From DASYQV01 sp036005125 (GTDB lineage: Bacteria > Acidobacteriota > Vicinamibacteria > Vicinamibacterales > UBA2999): a stretch of DNA of 25,083 bases. The stretch is taken from assembly GCA_036005125.1 (NCBI GenBank), contig DASYQV010000273.1:1-25083 (forward strand), read 5' to 3'. The notes under the pieces are model-generated. The model searched no databases, was not told the DNA's origin, and was given only the letters and a program-made list of their open reading frames with translations. The translations under genes and the position numbers were made by a program. This document shows positions 6,731-14,409 of the stretch, piece by piece. Numbering within the stretch: the first letter of the stretch is position 1; every line of letters begins with the position of its first letter.

Positions 6731-7558
6731 CTAACTCCCGATCCCCAGCCTGTCGGCCAGCTCGTTGAAGCTCTTCACGACGAAGTCCCAGTCCCCCGTG
6801 AGCGTCTTGTCCTTCTCGCCCAGAGGCCCCTCTTCCGGTCGCGGAACGAAAGCCGTCCGGAACCCGAGAGCCTTGGCCGCCTGCAGGTCTCCGCGATGGG
6901 CCGCGACCATGATGATCTTCTCGGGCGGGACGCTGAGGTACTCTGCCGCGGTGAGGTAGGCTTCCTTGTCGGGCTTGTAGTGTCTGGCGACCTCGGCGCC
7001 GAGGATGCAGTCCCACGGCAGGCCCCCGAGCTTGGCCATATCCACCATCAGCCTGACATTGCCGTTCGAGAGCGGCGCAATGATGTACCGCCTCTTCAAA
7101 CGCGTGAGGCCGCTCACCGCATCCGGCCAGGGCTTGAGACGGTGCCACACTTTGTTGAAGTCGTCCTTTTCCGCCTCGGTCAAGCCGGTGATCTGAAAGT
7201 CGTCGAGCACCTTGTCGAGAATCATGCGATGCAGAACGTCCAGCTTCGTCCAGGGCAGCTCGCCTTTCCGGACCCGGCTCATCGCCGGGCCATAGCCGCT
7301 CCGCCAGGCGTCGGCGAATTTCGCCCAGTCGACCTTCAGTCCCTTGGCTTTGCCGAGTGCCGTGCCCTCGGCGATGATCGTGCTGCGATAATCGACGACG
7401 GTGCCGAAGGTATCGAACACGAGCGCCTCGACGGAGGCGGCGATTCCCGAGGCCGCGCGGCTTGTTGGAGTCTGTGCCGCGGATGCCTCCCACGCGTTGG
7501 CTGCCATGACCAATCCGGGAACGGTGTGAAGGAAATCGCGCCGCACCATGTCGCGCAT
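6731..7558 (-). CDS. Tat-exported haloacid dehalogenase-type HAD hydrolase
   Basis: The 275-aa product begins MRDMVRRDFLHTVPGLVMAA, a twin-arginine signal (RRDFL) ending near the AAQ at 27-29. The rest is a HAD superfamily protein close to type II 2-haloacid dehalogenases: nucleophile D49 in VFDTFGTVVDYRS, motif II S164-N165 (APLSNGN), K195 in ARHYKPDKEAY and the motif IV region VAAHRGDLQAA with D224. Known type II enzymes hydrolyse C-halogen bonds through an aspartyl ester. The start at 7558 is chosen over an upstream ATG because AAAGGAG sits about 6 bases before it. Export is unusual for this family, which is mainly cytoplasmic. It is divergent from alkB with 50 bp between starts. The real substrate is unknown. 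Confidence 0.8.
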   Translation of the reverse strand: MRDMVRRDFLHTVPGLVMAANAWEASAAQTPTSRAASGIAASVEALVFDTFGTVVDYRSTIIAEGTALGKAKGLKVDWAKFADAWRSGYGPAMSRVRKGELPWTKLDVLHRMILDKVLDDFQITGLTEAEKDDFNKVWHRLKPWPDAVSGLTRLKRRYIIAPLSNGNVRLMVDMAKLGGLPWDCILGAEVARHYKPDKEAYLTAAEYLSVPPEKIIMVAAHRGDLQAAKALGFRTAFVPRPEEGPLGEKDKTLTGDWDFVVKSFNELADRLGIGS

Positions 7559-7608
7559 GGGCGCTCCTTTCTGATGACGTCGCGGGATTGTAATCTTTTC
7601 TGCATCCC

Positions 7609-8280
7609 ATGTCGCTGTTCGAACCTGACCCTCAACGTGGCGCATCCTCGGTAACCGAGCTCGGCCCGGGCGCGTTTCTCCTGCACGGCTTTCTACCGCT
7701 GCAGGCGCAGCGGGAGCTCATTGCAGAATGTTTGGCGGCGATCGACGGCCCGGTGCCGGGGTACGTGCCGGTCGTCCGCGGCGGCGGAAAGATGCACGTC
7801 CGGATGCTCTGTCTGGGACGTCATTGGAACGGCAAGACGTACCGGTATGAATCGACGCGGACGGACTTCGACAGCCTGCCCGCGCCGCCCCTGCCGGAGC
7901 GCTGGCGTGCGCTCGCCGCGTCTGCGGCGCGCAGCGTCGCCATGACCCTCGACGCCGACCTCTGCATCCTGAATTACTACGACGACGAGGGCCGGATGGG
8001 GCTGCACCAGGACAAGGACGAAGACCCATCGTCGATCGCGGCGGGTGTGCCGGTTGTATCGGTGTCGCTTGGCGACACGGCCCGCTTCTTGTTCGGCGGG
8101 TTGCGGCGGCGGGATCCGGTCGAGCCGCTGCCGCTCGCTTCCGGTGATGTATTCGTCTTCGGTGGTCCCGCTCGCCTGCGGTATCACGGCGTGTCACGGA
8201 TTCTTCCGGGCACGGCGCCGCCGACGCTCGACATCCGCGGCCGTTTCAATCTCACGTTCCGTCAGTTCGCGATCTCGTGA
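7609..8280 (+). CDS. alkB: AlkB-type 2-oxoglutarate/Fe(II) DNA/RNA alkyl-lesion dioxygenase
   Basis: The 223-aa product aligns closely with E. coli AlkB over its catalytic half: LNYYDDEGRMGLHQDKDE supplies H133 and D135, PARLRYHGVSRI supplies H193, and GRFNLTFRQ contains R212 and R218, which bind 2-oxoglutarate. PVVSVSLGDTARFLFGGLRR is also characteristic. AlkB oxidatively removes methyl groups from 1-methyladenine and 3-methylcytosine, releasing formaldehyde. Length and spacing (HxD to H of 58 residues) are normal, so an active enzyme is expected. The ATG has no ribosome binding site, and a TGTAAT at 7589-7594 lies only 14 bases upstream, so the mRNA may be nearly leaderless. No ada or other alkylation-response gene is adjacent. 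Confidence 0.92.
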   Translation: MSLFEPDPQRGASSVTELGPGAFLLHGFLPLQAQRELIAECLAAIDGPVPGYVPVVRGGGKMHVRMLCLGRHWNGKTYRYESTRTDFDSLPAPPLPERWRALAASAARSVAMTLDADLCILNYYDDEGRMGLHQDKDEDPSSIAAGVPVVSVSLGDTARFLFGGLRRRDPVEPLPLASGDVFVFGGPARLRYHGVSRILPGTAPPTLDIRGRFNLTFRQFAIS

Positions 8281-8337
8281 AGAAAGCCTGCCCGTGGCGT
8301 TCGATCCAATCGTCAGCCGCCGAGGATCTGTCGTGGT

Positions 8338-8364
8338 CAGCTCAGCGGAGACGTCGCTGAGCTG
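8338..8364. terminator. 10-bp perfect hairpin after alkB
   Basis: CAGCTCAGCG and CGCTGAGCTG pair perfectly around a 7-base loop, 57 bases after the alkB stop. No T run follows. It is the best terminator candidate for alkB. Confidence 0.45.
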
Positions 8365-8454
8365 CAGCCTGATCGGTATCCTGCCCCAGCATTTCTTGAC
8401 GTCAAATTCGGCATCACGCTTGCCTCCCGTTATCGCGAGGAGGCATCCACTGCT

Positions 8455-8697
8455 ATGGTGCAAGAGCGCCGGAACGCGCACGCCCGCGCTGCGATCACGC
8501 AGCGCATCGTCACCAGCGTGCTTCAGAACCCGAGCGTTACGCTGAGCGTGGATACGCTCCACGCGTGGCTGGGGCTCCAGATGGATGCGGCCGACCGCAT
8601 TCTGCGCCGACTCGCATCCTCCGGAATCGTGAGGGAAGTCCAACGCGGCGTGTGGGCACGGGGCACGTGGCCGGGGTCGCAACGGGAATGGTATTGA
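8455..8697 (+). CDS. Small winged-helix-like protein
   Basis: This 80-aa product is plausible by composition: helices around AAITQRIVTSVLQ and SVDTLHAWLGL, a recognition-like helix MDAADRILRRLASSGI, then VREVQRGVWAR, which would form the wing. That order resembles a winged helix-turn-helix DNA-binding fold. GCGAGGAGGC ends about 11 bases before the ATG, acceptable as a ribosome binding site. It is not fused to any effector domain and I do not recognise a named family. The long minus-strand frame over this region is Arg/Pro-rich and judged a shadow. Confidence 0.6.
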   Translation: MVQERRNAHARAAITQRIVTSVLQNPSVTLSVDTLHAWLGLQMDAADRILRRLASSGIVREVQRGVWARGTWPGSQREWY

Positions 8698-9021
8698 GAG
8701 CCGGGACTGGATATCGCTGAGAACAAATTCGATACGCCTGCACTGGAACCGACGCCGCGAGACCTGCTGGTCGGGTTCCAGGTCAGTCCCGAACAGCCGA
8801 GCCTCCTGGGACGCGCGGGTGGCACCCAACTACCCCTGGACGCACCCTGCTTCCTCAAATCTGTAATTCCCGGGTCCCACGCCGCCGTACGCTCTCTGCG
8901 GCTCACGCCGCTATCCAAGGCACCGAACAGGCATGACTTCACGGTGGCGTGCTGACGCGGCGCGGACGGCCGTGCCCGCGCCCTATTCCACTATCGCCTT
9001 TTTTTTAATAAGCTCTGCGGC
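8698..9021. other. Intergenic region upstream of fdxA
   Basis: No gene is seen. An uninterrupted T run followed by AATAAG (about 8999-9011) lies just before the fdxA ATG; TAATAA there could be a -10 element, but a matching -35 is not obvious. No tRNA-like cloverleaf was found. Confidence 0.4.
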
Positions 9022-9393
9022 ATGCCGTTCATCATCACTGACCCCTGCATCACGACCAAAGACACCGCCTGCGTGGACGTCTGCCCCGTGGACTGCATCC
9101 ACCCGCGCAAGGACGAGCCCGAGTTCGAACAGACGACGATGCTCTACATCCATCCGGAGGAGTGCATCGACTGCGGTGCATGCGTGCCGGCCTGTCCCGT
9201 AGCCGCGATCTACGACAGTCCGGACTCGACGCCTGCCAGCCAGAAAGATCTCATCGAGGCCAACTTGATCTACCGCAACGGCGACGCCGAGACGATCGCG
9301 CGCGCCGAGGAGATCGTGCGGACTCACATGGAGACCTACGCCGAGCTGATGGCAGTTCCCGCGACGGAACGCGCCGCGGCGCACAGCACATAA
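9022..9393 (+). CDS. fdxA: 7Fe-8S ferredoxin (FdxA type)
   Basis: The 123-aa product starts MPFIITDPC, typical of FdxA ferredoxins. By comparison with Azotobacter FdI, C9, C17 and C58 should hold a [3Fe-4S] cluster and C21, C48, C51 and C54 a [4Fe-4S] cluster; C25 is the extra Cys of this family. YIHPEECIDCGACVPACPV is the diagnostic block. The C-terminal 55 residues form the usual helical extension. It acts as a cytoplasmic low-potential electron carrier; its partner is not evident from the neighbours. No Shine-Dalgarno sequence is seen before the ATG, but the start is fixed by homology. Confidence 0.92.
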   Translation: MPFIITDPCITTKDTACVDVCPVDCIHPRKDEPEFEQTTMLYIHPEECIDCGACVPACPVAAIYDSPDSTPASQKDLIEANLIYRNGDAETIARAEEIVRTHMETYAELMAVPATERAAAHST

Positions 9394-9481
9394 GAAGGCG
9401 GACGAAGGCCCGAAGCAGAGGTCGGTACTCCGGCCGCAGGCTTGCGGCGTCGCGGTGCCATGTTGAGGCCCCTCGGTTTCA

Positions 9482-9550
9482 ATTCATGATTCGAGATTCA
9501 TGATTCATGATTTCGGTTGACCCGAATCAAGAATCAAGAATCAAGAATCC
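9482..9550. repeat. Heptamer-repeat palindromic element, copy A
   Basis: Four heptamers of the type ATTCATG (9482-9509; the second is ATTCGAG) are followed by a centre with GGTTGACCC and three GAATCAA units (9524-9544). The two arms are nearly reverse complements, so an imperfect hairpin is possible. The same design appears in the opposite orientation at 14981-15055 and in a shorter form at 12262-12296. Confidence 0.8.
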
Positions 9551-9566
9551 ATGAGGCCGCCGGAAC

Positions 9567-9839
9567 GTGCCTCGCTCAATTGCGTCTCGTATGGGCATCA
9601 CACATACGGCGGCCCGCTACGGTCAGCACCGCGTGACGCGGCGCCTCTCGAGATCCCTGCCATGGATCGGCGCCGCGATCGCCCTCCTCACGCTGGGTGC
9701 GGCGATTCGCCGCAAGGGTCTGATTGGCGGCACGTTGGACACGGCATTGAACGCGGTGCCGATCGTCGGCGGTATGAAGATCCTCGCTGAGTCGATTCGC
9801 GGTCGCGACTTCATTCGCGAGCGCCCCGTCGCAGGGTAG
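9567..9839 (+). CDS. Small membrane-associated protein
   Basis: This 90-aa product has a basic start, a hydrophobic stretch SLPWIGAAIALLTLGAAI (about 30-47), a second weaker one LIGGTLDTALNAVPIVGGM and a charged end LAESIRGRDFIRERP. The pattern suggests a small membrane protein; I cannot name a family. The GTG at 9567 gives the longest version, with a weak GAGG 11 bases upstream; ATG 9591 (MGITHTAARYG) is an equally plausible start. It lies directly downstream of heptamer repeat copy A, which may separate its expression from fdxA. Confidence 0.55.
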   Translation: MPRSIASRMGITHTAARYGQHRVTRRLSRSLPWIGAAIALLTLGAAIRRKGLIGGTLDTALNAVPIVGGMKILAESIRGRDFIRERPVAG

Positions 9840-9950
9840 ATCAGCGCGTCGCCGCGCACGATCACCCGGCGCGGTGAACGCGCGCTACGCGCAAATCACA
9901 TCACAGATCCACTGACCACGAATGATGGTGGCGCGGGATACCCGCCCGTG

Positions 9951-10328
9951 TCAGGCGGCGTGCAGGTGGGAGTTCACGACGCGGACCAACTGCTCGGGCG
10001 AGCAGGGCTTCCGGAGGAAAGCTGAGGCCTGCGCCCCCGCGTGGGGGTCCTCTGTCCCGGTCACAACGACAACCGGAATCGACCACGTATAGCGGCTGGC
10101 GCGAAGCTCTCGCATCACCGCCCCACCGTCGAAGCGAGGCAGGCCCAAGTCGAGCACGATGAGATCGGGACGACCCTCGTCGATGCGGCGCAACGCGCTG
10201 AGCCCATCAGCGCTCGTGTCGACGTCGAAACCTGCCAATGCGAGCTCCGCCTGAAACAGTTGGCGAACGGCCGCGTCGTCTTCGACGATCAGAATGCGAT
10301 GCCGCTTCACGCTCACGTGACGTGTCAT
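9951..10328 (-). CDS. Single-domain CheY-like response regulator
   Basis: The 125-aa product is one receiver domain: acidic pocket E16-D17-D18 (LIVEDDAAV), phosphoacceptor D60 (DLIVLDLGLP), T90 (VVVVTGTED) and K107 (FLRKPCSPEQL). No output domain is attached, so it must act by protein interaction or in a phosphorelay. No kinase is adjacent; the hybrid sensor kinase about 5 kb away is one possible partner, but that is only proximity. The ATG at 10328 lacks a ribosome binding site, and GTG codons a few residues downstream (at HVSVKRHR) are alternative starts. Confidence 0.85.
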   Translation of the reverse strand: MTRHVSVKRHRILIVEDDAAVRQLFQAELALAGFDVDTSADGLSALRRIDEGRPDLIVLDLGLPRFDGGAVMRELRASRYTWSIPVVVVTGTEDPHAGAQASAFLRKPCSPEQLVRVVNSHLHAA

Positions 10329-10415
10329 TACAACAATCGTTCCGTCTAATTACGAAAACGTCGGCAGCCCATGGTCGAGCTGCTCGGATGATATGCTGCG
10401 CTGCGGGTAGACGCC

Positions 10416-12164
10416 ATGCGTCGCGTATCGCTGACTGCTGCAATCGCGTTCGCGGGAATCGCGCTGTTTTCAGCGCAGGCGGGGCCCCCGACGCGCGTTT
10501 TCCATGTCGCGGTCGCTAGCGACCGCGACGCAGCCAGCCCTGGTTTTGCGGTCCGCCAAGGGCGGACCGCCGGGGTGGAGGATCGCGCTCCGCAGGTCGA
10601 GTCGATCCGACAGGCCGAGCTTCGCGCGGATCTGTTCTTCCTCGCGTCCGATGCCATGCGGGGTCGCCTGACGGACACTCCTGAGAACGCGCTTACCGCG
10701 GAATGGATAAAGGCGCGCTTCGAGCGGCTGGGGCTGGGGCCAGCTGGGGCGGGCCGCACTTACTTCCACCCTTTTTCGCTCATGACGACCACGCTCGGCG
10801 CATCGAATACGTTCGCGCTGAACGCCGGCGCCTCGGCGCCGTTGACGTTCAAGGCCATGCAGGACTTTTACCCTCAACGTTTCAGCAGCAGCGGACGGGT
10901 GAAGGGACCGGTTGTCTTTGCCGGGTACGGCATCTCCGCCCCGGCACAAGGGCATGACGATTACCGGAGCGGCACGTTCGCGGGACGCATCGTGCTCGTC
11001 CTCGATCACGAGCCCGGAGAGCACGACCCGAACAGCGCACTGGACGACCTCGAGACCTCCGAGGGTTCCGGCGCGCTGCGAAAAGCGCTGGCGGCGCAGG
11101 CAAAGGGGGCCACGGCAATACTCTTCGTCGCTGACGTGCACAATCATCCCGGTTCGGACAACTTCGACTTCGCGGCCCGCACGGTCTGGCCAGATCCGCC
11201 GCCGCGCATACCGCGGTATGCGTTGGGACGCCTGATGGAACAGGTGCGCATTCCCGCGGTCCACATTTCGACTGCCTCGGCGTCGCGACTCGTAAGCCAC
11301 AGCGGCCGCACGCTCGACGAGCTCGCGCGAGCTGCAGATGCTGCGGGCGGCCTCGGCGCGCTCTCGATCGGCGAGCCGGAGGTCGAGGTGCTCACGACAG
11401 TCACCCGACGCGTCGTGCCCAGCCGCAACGTGCTCGCGACGATCGAAGGCAGCGACCCGGCGTTGAAGGACGAGTGGATCGTCATCTGCGCCCATTACGA
11501 TCACGAGGGCGCCGATGGAATGCGGATCTTCAATGGGGCCGACGATGACGGGTCGGGCACCGTGGGCGTGCTGGAGATTGCAGAAGCGTACGCGCTGGCG
11601 GCGCGCGAAGGACGTCGGCCCAGACGAAGCGTGCTTTTTGCGGCGTGGAACGCAGAGGAGGTCGGCCTGCTCGGCGCATGGGCGTATGCCGACCAGCCGC
11701 TCGTGCGGCGCGACCGCATCGTGGCGGTGCTGAACATGGACATGATTGGCCGCAACGAAGAAGTGCGATCCGCCGGCGACCCGCGCTTCCTCGGTCTGAG
11801 TGTGCAGACGGCAGAATCGAACCGGAATGCCGTCAACATCGTTGGCGCCACGCGAAGCGCGGACATGAAGGCCGCCGTCGAGCGGGCTAACGCCGGTGTG
11901 GGGCTCGAGCTGAAGTTCCGGTACGACAGCAGCGAGTCGAACCTGATGCGGCGCAGCGATCACTGGCCCTTTCTGCAGCATGGGATTCCCGCGATTTGGT
12001 TTTTTACCGGGCTGCATCCGGACTACCACACTCCCGACGACCGTCCCGAGAGAATCAATTACGACAAGATGGAGAGGGTGGTACGGCTGGTCTATCAAAC
12101 CAGTTGGGACCTCGCGCAGCGCGCCGAGCGACCGCGGTTCGCACCGCGCCCTGGCCGACCGTAA
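10416..12164 (+). CDS. Secreted M28-family zinc aminopeptidase with PA-type insert
   Basis: The 582-aa product has a signal peptide (1-22, ending SAQA). An alpha-helical segment QAELRADLFFLASDAMRGR at 66-84 starts the catalytic part. Zinc ligands and catalytic residues of M28 are present: H360 (VICAHYDHEG), D376 (NGADDDGSG), E414-E415 (AAWNAEEVGLLG), D442 (LNMDMIG) and H538 (DYHTPDD). Residues about 160-290 match a PA domain inserted before the catalytic core. Such enzymes release N-terminal amino acids from peptides outside the cytoplasm. Residues about 31-52 are encoded by two strong palindromes (10506-10529 and 10548-10570) and look like an in-frame repeat insertion in the linker after the signal peptide. 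Confidence 0.9.
   Translation: MRRVSLTAAIAFAGIALFSAQAGPPTRVFHVAVASDRDAASPGFAVRQGRTAGVEDRAPQVESIRQAELRADLFFLASDAMRGRLTDTPENALTAEWIKARFERLGLGPAGAGRTYFHPFSLMTTTLGASNTFALNAGASAPLTFKAMQDFYPQRFSSSGRVKGPVVFAGYGISAPAQGHDDYRSGTFAGRIVLVLDHEPGEHDPNSALDDLETSEGSGALRKALAAQAKGATAILFVADVHNHPGSDNFDFAARTVWPDPPPRIPRYALGRLMEQVRIPAVHISTASASRLVSHSGRTLDELARAADAAGGLGALSIGEPEVEVLTTVTRRVVPSRNVLATIEGSDPALKDEWIVICAHYDHEGADGMRIFNGADDDGSGTVGVLEIAEAYALAAREGRRPRRSVLFAAWNAEEVGLLGAWAYADQPLVRRDRIVAVLNMDMIGRNEEVRSAGDPRFLGLSVQTAESNRNAVNIVGATRSADMKAAVERANAGVGLELKFRYDSSESNLMRRSDHWPFLQHGIPAIWFFTGLHPDYHTPDDRPERINYDKMERVVRLVYQTSWDLAQRAERPRFAPRPGRP
10506..10570. repeat. Paired-palindrome element inside the M28 gene
   Basis: 10506-10529 is a perfect 24-bp palindrome with half-site GTCGCGGTCGCT. 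After an 18-bp spacer, 10548-10557 (GCGGTCCGCC) pairs perfectly with 10561-10570 (GGCGGACCGC) around AAG. The two-hairpin design resembles the intergenic element at 17612-17663. It encodes a polar stretch (VAVASDRDA..., QGRTAG) between signal peptide and mature enzyme without breaking the frame. Confidence 0.75.
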
Positions 12165-12326
12165 AGCTGCCGACGCGATCACGGATGAGGTTTGGAGACG
12201 GCCGGCCGCACGCCGCGATCCGTCCTCCGACCGCGAAGCGAATTCGCAGATCGCAATTCCCGAATACGAAATCACGAATCGCGAATCACGAATCACAAAT
12301 GATTTTGAGACGGTCGAGCTTTTGAA
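12165..12326. other. Intergenic region with heptamer repeats
   Basis: No gene is seen. The central part is the period-7 repeat at 12262-12296. Confidence 0.5.
12262..12296. repeat. Heptamer repeat, copy C (one arm)
   Basis: Five consecutive heptamers, GAATACG, AAATCAC, GAATCGC, GAATCAC and GAATCAC, match the GAATCAA unit of copies A and B. The second arm and the GGTTG-containing centre are not recognisable, so this is a partial or older copy. Confidence 0.65.
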
Positions 12327-12587
12327 ATGGCGAGCCATATCGCGGAGCTCGGTGGTAAGCTCGAATTCATGACCGAGGAACGCCGCAACACCGAGCACAA
12401 CGATCGTCGGGCCCACTCGCGAGGCGGACGTCGTCCCTACGATCAGAAGAAGAAGCCTTGGTACCTGCGCCGGCGTCTGTGGCTCGCGACCGTCTCAATT
12501 CTGTTCGTCGGCTGGCGGAAGCTCCGCGGCCTGGTGCGCCGCTCCTCTGTCAACACTGGCTCGCCCGGCAACGGCGTCACAGTGTGA
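12327..12587 (+). CDS. Small basic protein with one hydrophobic segment
   Basis: The 86-aa product is strongly basic (RRAHSRGGRRPYDQKKKPWYLRRRLW), with one hydrophobic segment LWLATVSILFVGW (about 51-63) followed by another basic patch. It could be a membrane-anchored peptide, but no family is recognised. Two starts are possible, ATG 12327 and ATG 12369 (MTEERRNTEH); neither has a good ribosome binding site. Whether it is expressed is uncertain. Confidence 0.4.
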   Translation: MASHIAELGGKLEFMTEERRNTEHNDRRAHSRGGRRPYDQKKKPWYLRRRLWLATVSILFVGWRKLRGLVRRSSVNTGSPGNGVTV

Positions 12588-12626
12588 CGGCGCTCGCGCC
12601 GAGCGCAACCCTGGTCTTGTTGAACG

Positions 12627-12914
12627 ATGGCGCGCGGGTGGGAAAGCAAGGCTGTCGAAGCGCAGCAGGAAACGGCGTCGACTCGCGCCGCACCGCAGCC
12701 CGCGGTCGCGCCTGACGAGGCCGCGCGCCGCGCCCGGCTGGCCACGCTGAGGCTCGCCCGGGCCCGGGCGACAGCAGACCTCGAGGCGGCCACGGCATCA
12801 GCGCATCGCGCGATGCTCGAACAGGCGATTGCGGACCTCGATCGCCAGATCGCCAGCCTTACGTCCACCGCCGCCACACCGCAAAGTACCGCCGGAGCCA
12901 TCGCCGGGTCATAG
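12627..12914 (+). CDS. Conserved coiled-coil protein of unknown function
   Basis: The 95-aa product starts MARGWESKAVEAQQE, which resembles small proteins I recall from acidobacterial genomes. Residues about 30-80 (DEAARRARLATLRLARARAT and MLEQAIADLDRQIASL) form two amphipathic helices likely to make a coiled-coil hairpin. No catalytic motif or membrane segment is present. Its 3' end overlaps the 3' end of the convergent MerA-like gene by 56 bases. No ribosome binding site is obvious. The function is unknown. Confidence 0.6.
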   Translation: MARGWESKAVEAQQETASTRAAPQPAVAPDEAARRARLATLRLARARATADLEAATASAHRAMLEQAIADLDRQIASLTSTAATPQSTAGAIAGS

Positions 12915-14352
12915 CCGTCAACAATTCTCTGCGGTACGCGTCACCTGCTTTCCGAAGCGCCTCCGCGTACGTTGGATACGGAAACACGGTTCCGGACAGA
13001 TCGCCGAGTCGCCCGCCGCTCCTCATGACGTGCGAAACGTGCCCGATGATATCGCCAGCGTGCGGCGCCACAATGGTGCACCCACGAATGCGACCGCGCT
13101 CGGAGTGGACGCGCACGAAGCCATCCGTCTCATCGTCAACCACCGCGCGATCGATCTCGTCGAGCGGAATGGTGATGGTCGGCAGGTTTCGGTGGCGGGC
13201 CTGCTCGGCCGTAAGACCCACGTGCGCGAGCTCGGGCGACGTATACGTGCACCACGGGATCACCAGCGCCGATGCACGACGACGGCCGAAGAACAGCGCG
13301 TTCTGAATGACAATGCGCGCGGCGGCATCCGCGGCGTGAGTGAATTGGTACGGTGAGGCGACGTCGCCCGCGGCGTACACGCGCCGGTTCGACGAGCGCA
13401 GCCGATCATCGACATCGATGCCCTGCCGTCCGGCCCGAATCCCCGCCGCGTCAAGGTTCAACCCTTCGACGTTCGGCGCCCTTCCCGCCGCAATGAGCAC
13501 GGCATCCGCAACGGTCTCGTAACGCTCGTCACCTTTCTTCCAGGTCGTGCGAATGCCGTCGTGGCCGCGCTGTACTCGCTCGAGCGTGATTCCGGTCTCG
13601 ACGCGTACGCCATCTGCCTCGAGGCTGCGCCGCACGATCGCGCCCGCGTCGGGATCTTCCCGCGGCAGCACGCGGGGTGCGACGTCCACCATCGTCACGG
13701 CGCTCCCGAACAGCGCAAACGCCTGTGCGAGCTCGCACCCAATCGGCCCGGCGCCGACGACGAGCAGCCGTCGCGGCAGTTCCGTCAGGTTGAAGACGGT
13801 TTCGTTCGTGAAGTAACCCGTCTCTGCCAGTCCTGGAACGTCGGGCGCCGTCGGGCGTCCGCCGCTCGCGATCACGGCCCGCCGGAACCGCAGCCGGCGA
13901 CCGTTCACGCTGACATGGCGCGCGTCTTCAAACGCGGCGCTGCCGAGAAAGACGGATACGCCGGCAGCCGTCAGTCGGGCGGCGGAATCGTGCGGCGCGA
14001 TATCGGCGCGCCGTGCGCGCATACGCGCCATGACGGCGCCGAAGTCCACGTGCGCCGTGGCGGCGATGCCGAGCGCGGCCCCCCGCCTCGCCTCGCGAGC
14101 GGCCCGCGCCGATCGGAGAAGCGCCTTGGATGGGACGCAGCCCACGTTGAGACAATCGCCACCGAGCAGAGCGCGCTCGATGAGCGCGACACGCGCGCCG
14201 AGTCCGGCCGCGCCGACGGCGGTGACGAGGCCCGCAGTGCCGCCGCCAATCACCACGAGGTCGTAGTCGTCGCCCGCCGGCATGGGCCACCCCGCGGGCC
14301 GTACGTGCTCGAGCAGACGGCGGTTGGGCTCGTCGAGAGGAGAAACGTTCAC
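12859..14352 (-). CDS. MerA-like FAD-dependent pyridine nucleotide-disulfide oxidoreductase
   Basis: From GTG 14352 the product is 497 aa. An FAD-binding GGGTAG (about 36-41) is followed by the redox-active disulfide C67/C72 in GGDCLNVGCVPSKAL, an NAD(P) site VVGAGPIGCELAQAF (about 199-213), AAGDVASPYQFTHAAD and the dimerisation domain. Family members reduce disulfides, lipoamide or Hg(II). The C-terminal active-site segment reads PYPTYAEALRKA where glutathione reductase and lipoamide dehydrogenase have HPT..E, so the acid-base His is replaced, as in mercuric reductases. However, the C-terminal CC pair and the N-terminal metal-binding domain of MerA are missing, and no mer genes are nearby. 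The longer frame upstream overlaps the divergent MOSC gene, so the start at PLDEPNRRLLEHVRP is preferred. Confidence 0.85.
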   Translation of the reverse strand: MNVSPLDEPNRRLLEHVRPAGWPMPAGDDYDLVVIGGGTAGLVTAVGAAGLGARVALIERALLGGDCLNVGCVPSKALLRSARAAREARRGAALGIAATAHVDFGAVMARMRARRADIAPHDSAARLTAAGVSVFLGSAAFEDARHVSVNGRRLRFRRAVIASGGRPTAPDVPGLAETGYFTNETVFNLTELPRRLLVVGAGPIGCELAQAFALFGSAVTMVDVAPRVLPREDPDAGAIVRRSLEADGVRVETGITLERVQRGHDGIRTTWKKGDERYETVADAVLIAAGRAPNVEGLNLDAAGIRAGRQGIDVDDRLRSSNRRVYAAGDVASPYQFTHAADAAARIVIQNALFFGRRRASALVIPWCTYTSPELAHVGLTAEQARHRNLPTITIPLDEIDRAVVDDETDGFVRVHSERGRIRGCTIVAPHAGDIIGHVSHVMRSGGRLGDLSGTVFPYPTYAEALRKAGDAYRRELLTAMTRRWLRRYFAVWRRWT

Positions 14353-14409
14353 GGTCTCATCGGTTGTATCGCGCACAAAACGGCCTTCACCGGGGCCATA
14401 ATAGCCCCC

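Noticed and set aside
6714..7610. 298-codon minus-strand frame overlapping the HAD gene
   Set aside because: A Gly/Arg-rich alternative frame; the HAD motifs and Tat signal are in the frame ending at 6731.
8194..8829. 211-codon minus-strand frame across the alkB 3' end and the small winged-helix gene
   Set aside because: Overlaps the conserved AlkB C-terminus; Arg/Pro-rich composition with no domain.
8755..8830. Possible tRNA-like T-arm (GGGTTCCAGGTC)
   Set aside because: No matching acceptor stem, anticodon arm or D-arm could be laid out around it.
10470..12416. 648-codon open frame on the minus strand opposite the M28 gene
   Set aside because: The plus strand encodes a complete M28 enzyme with signal peptide and all zinc ligands; the antisense frame is His/Arg/Ala-rich without any domain and reflects high GC.
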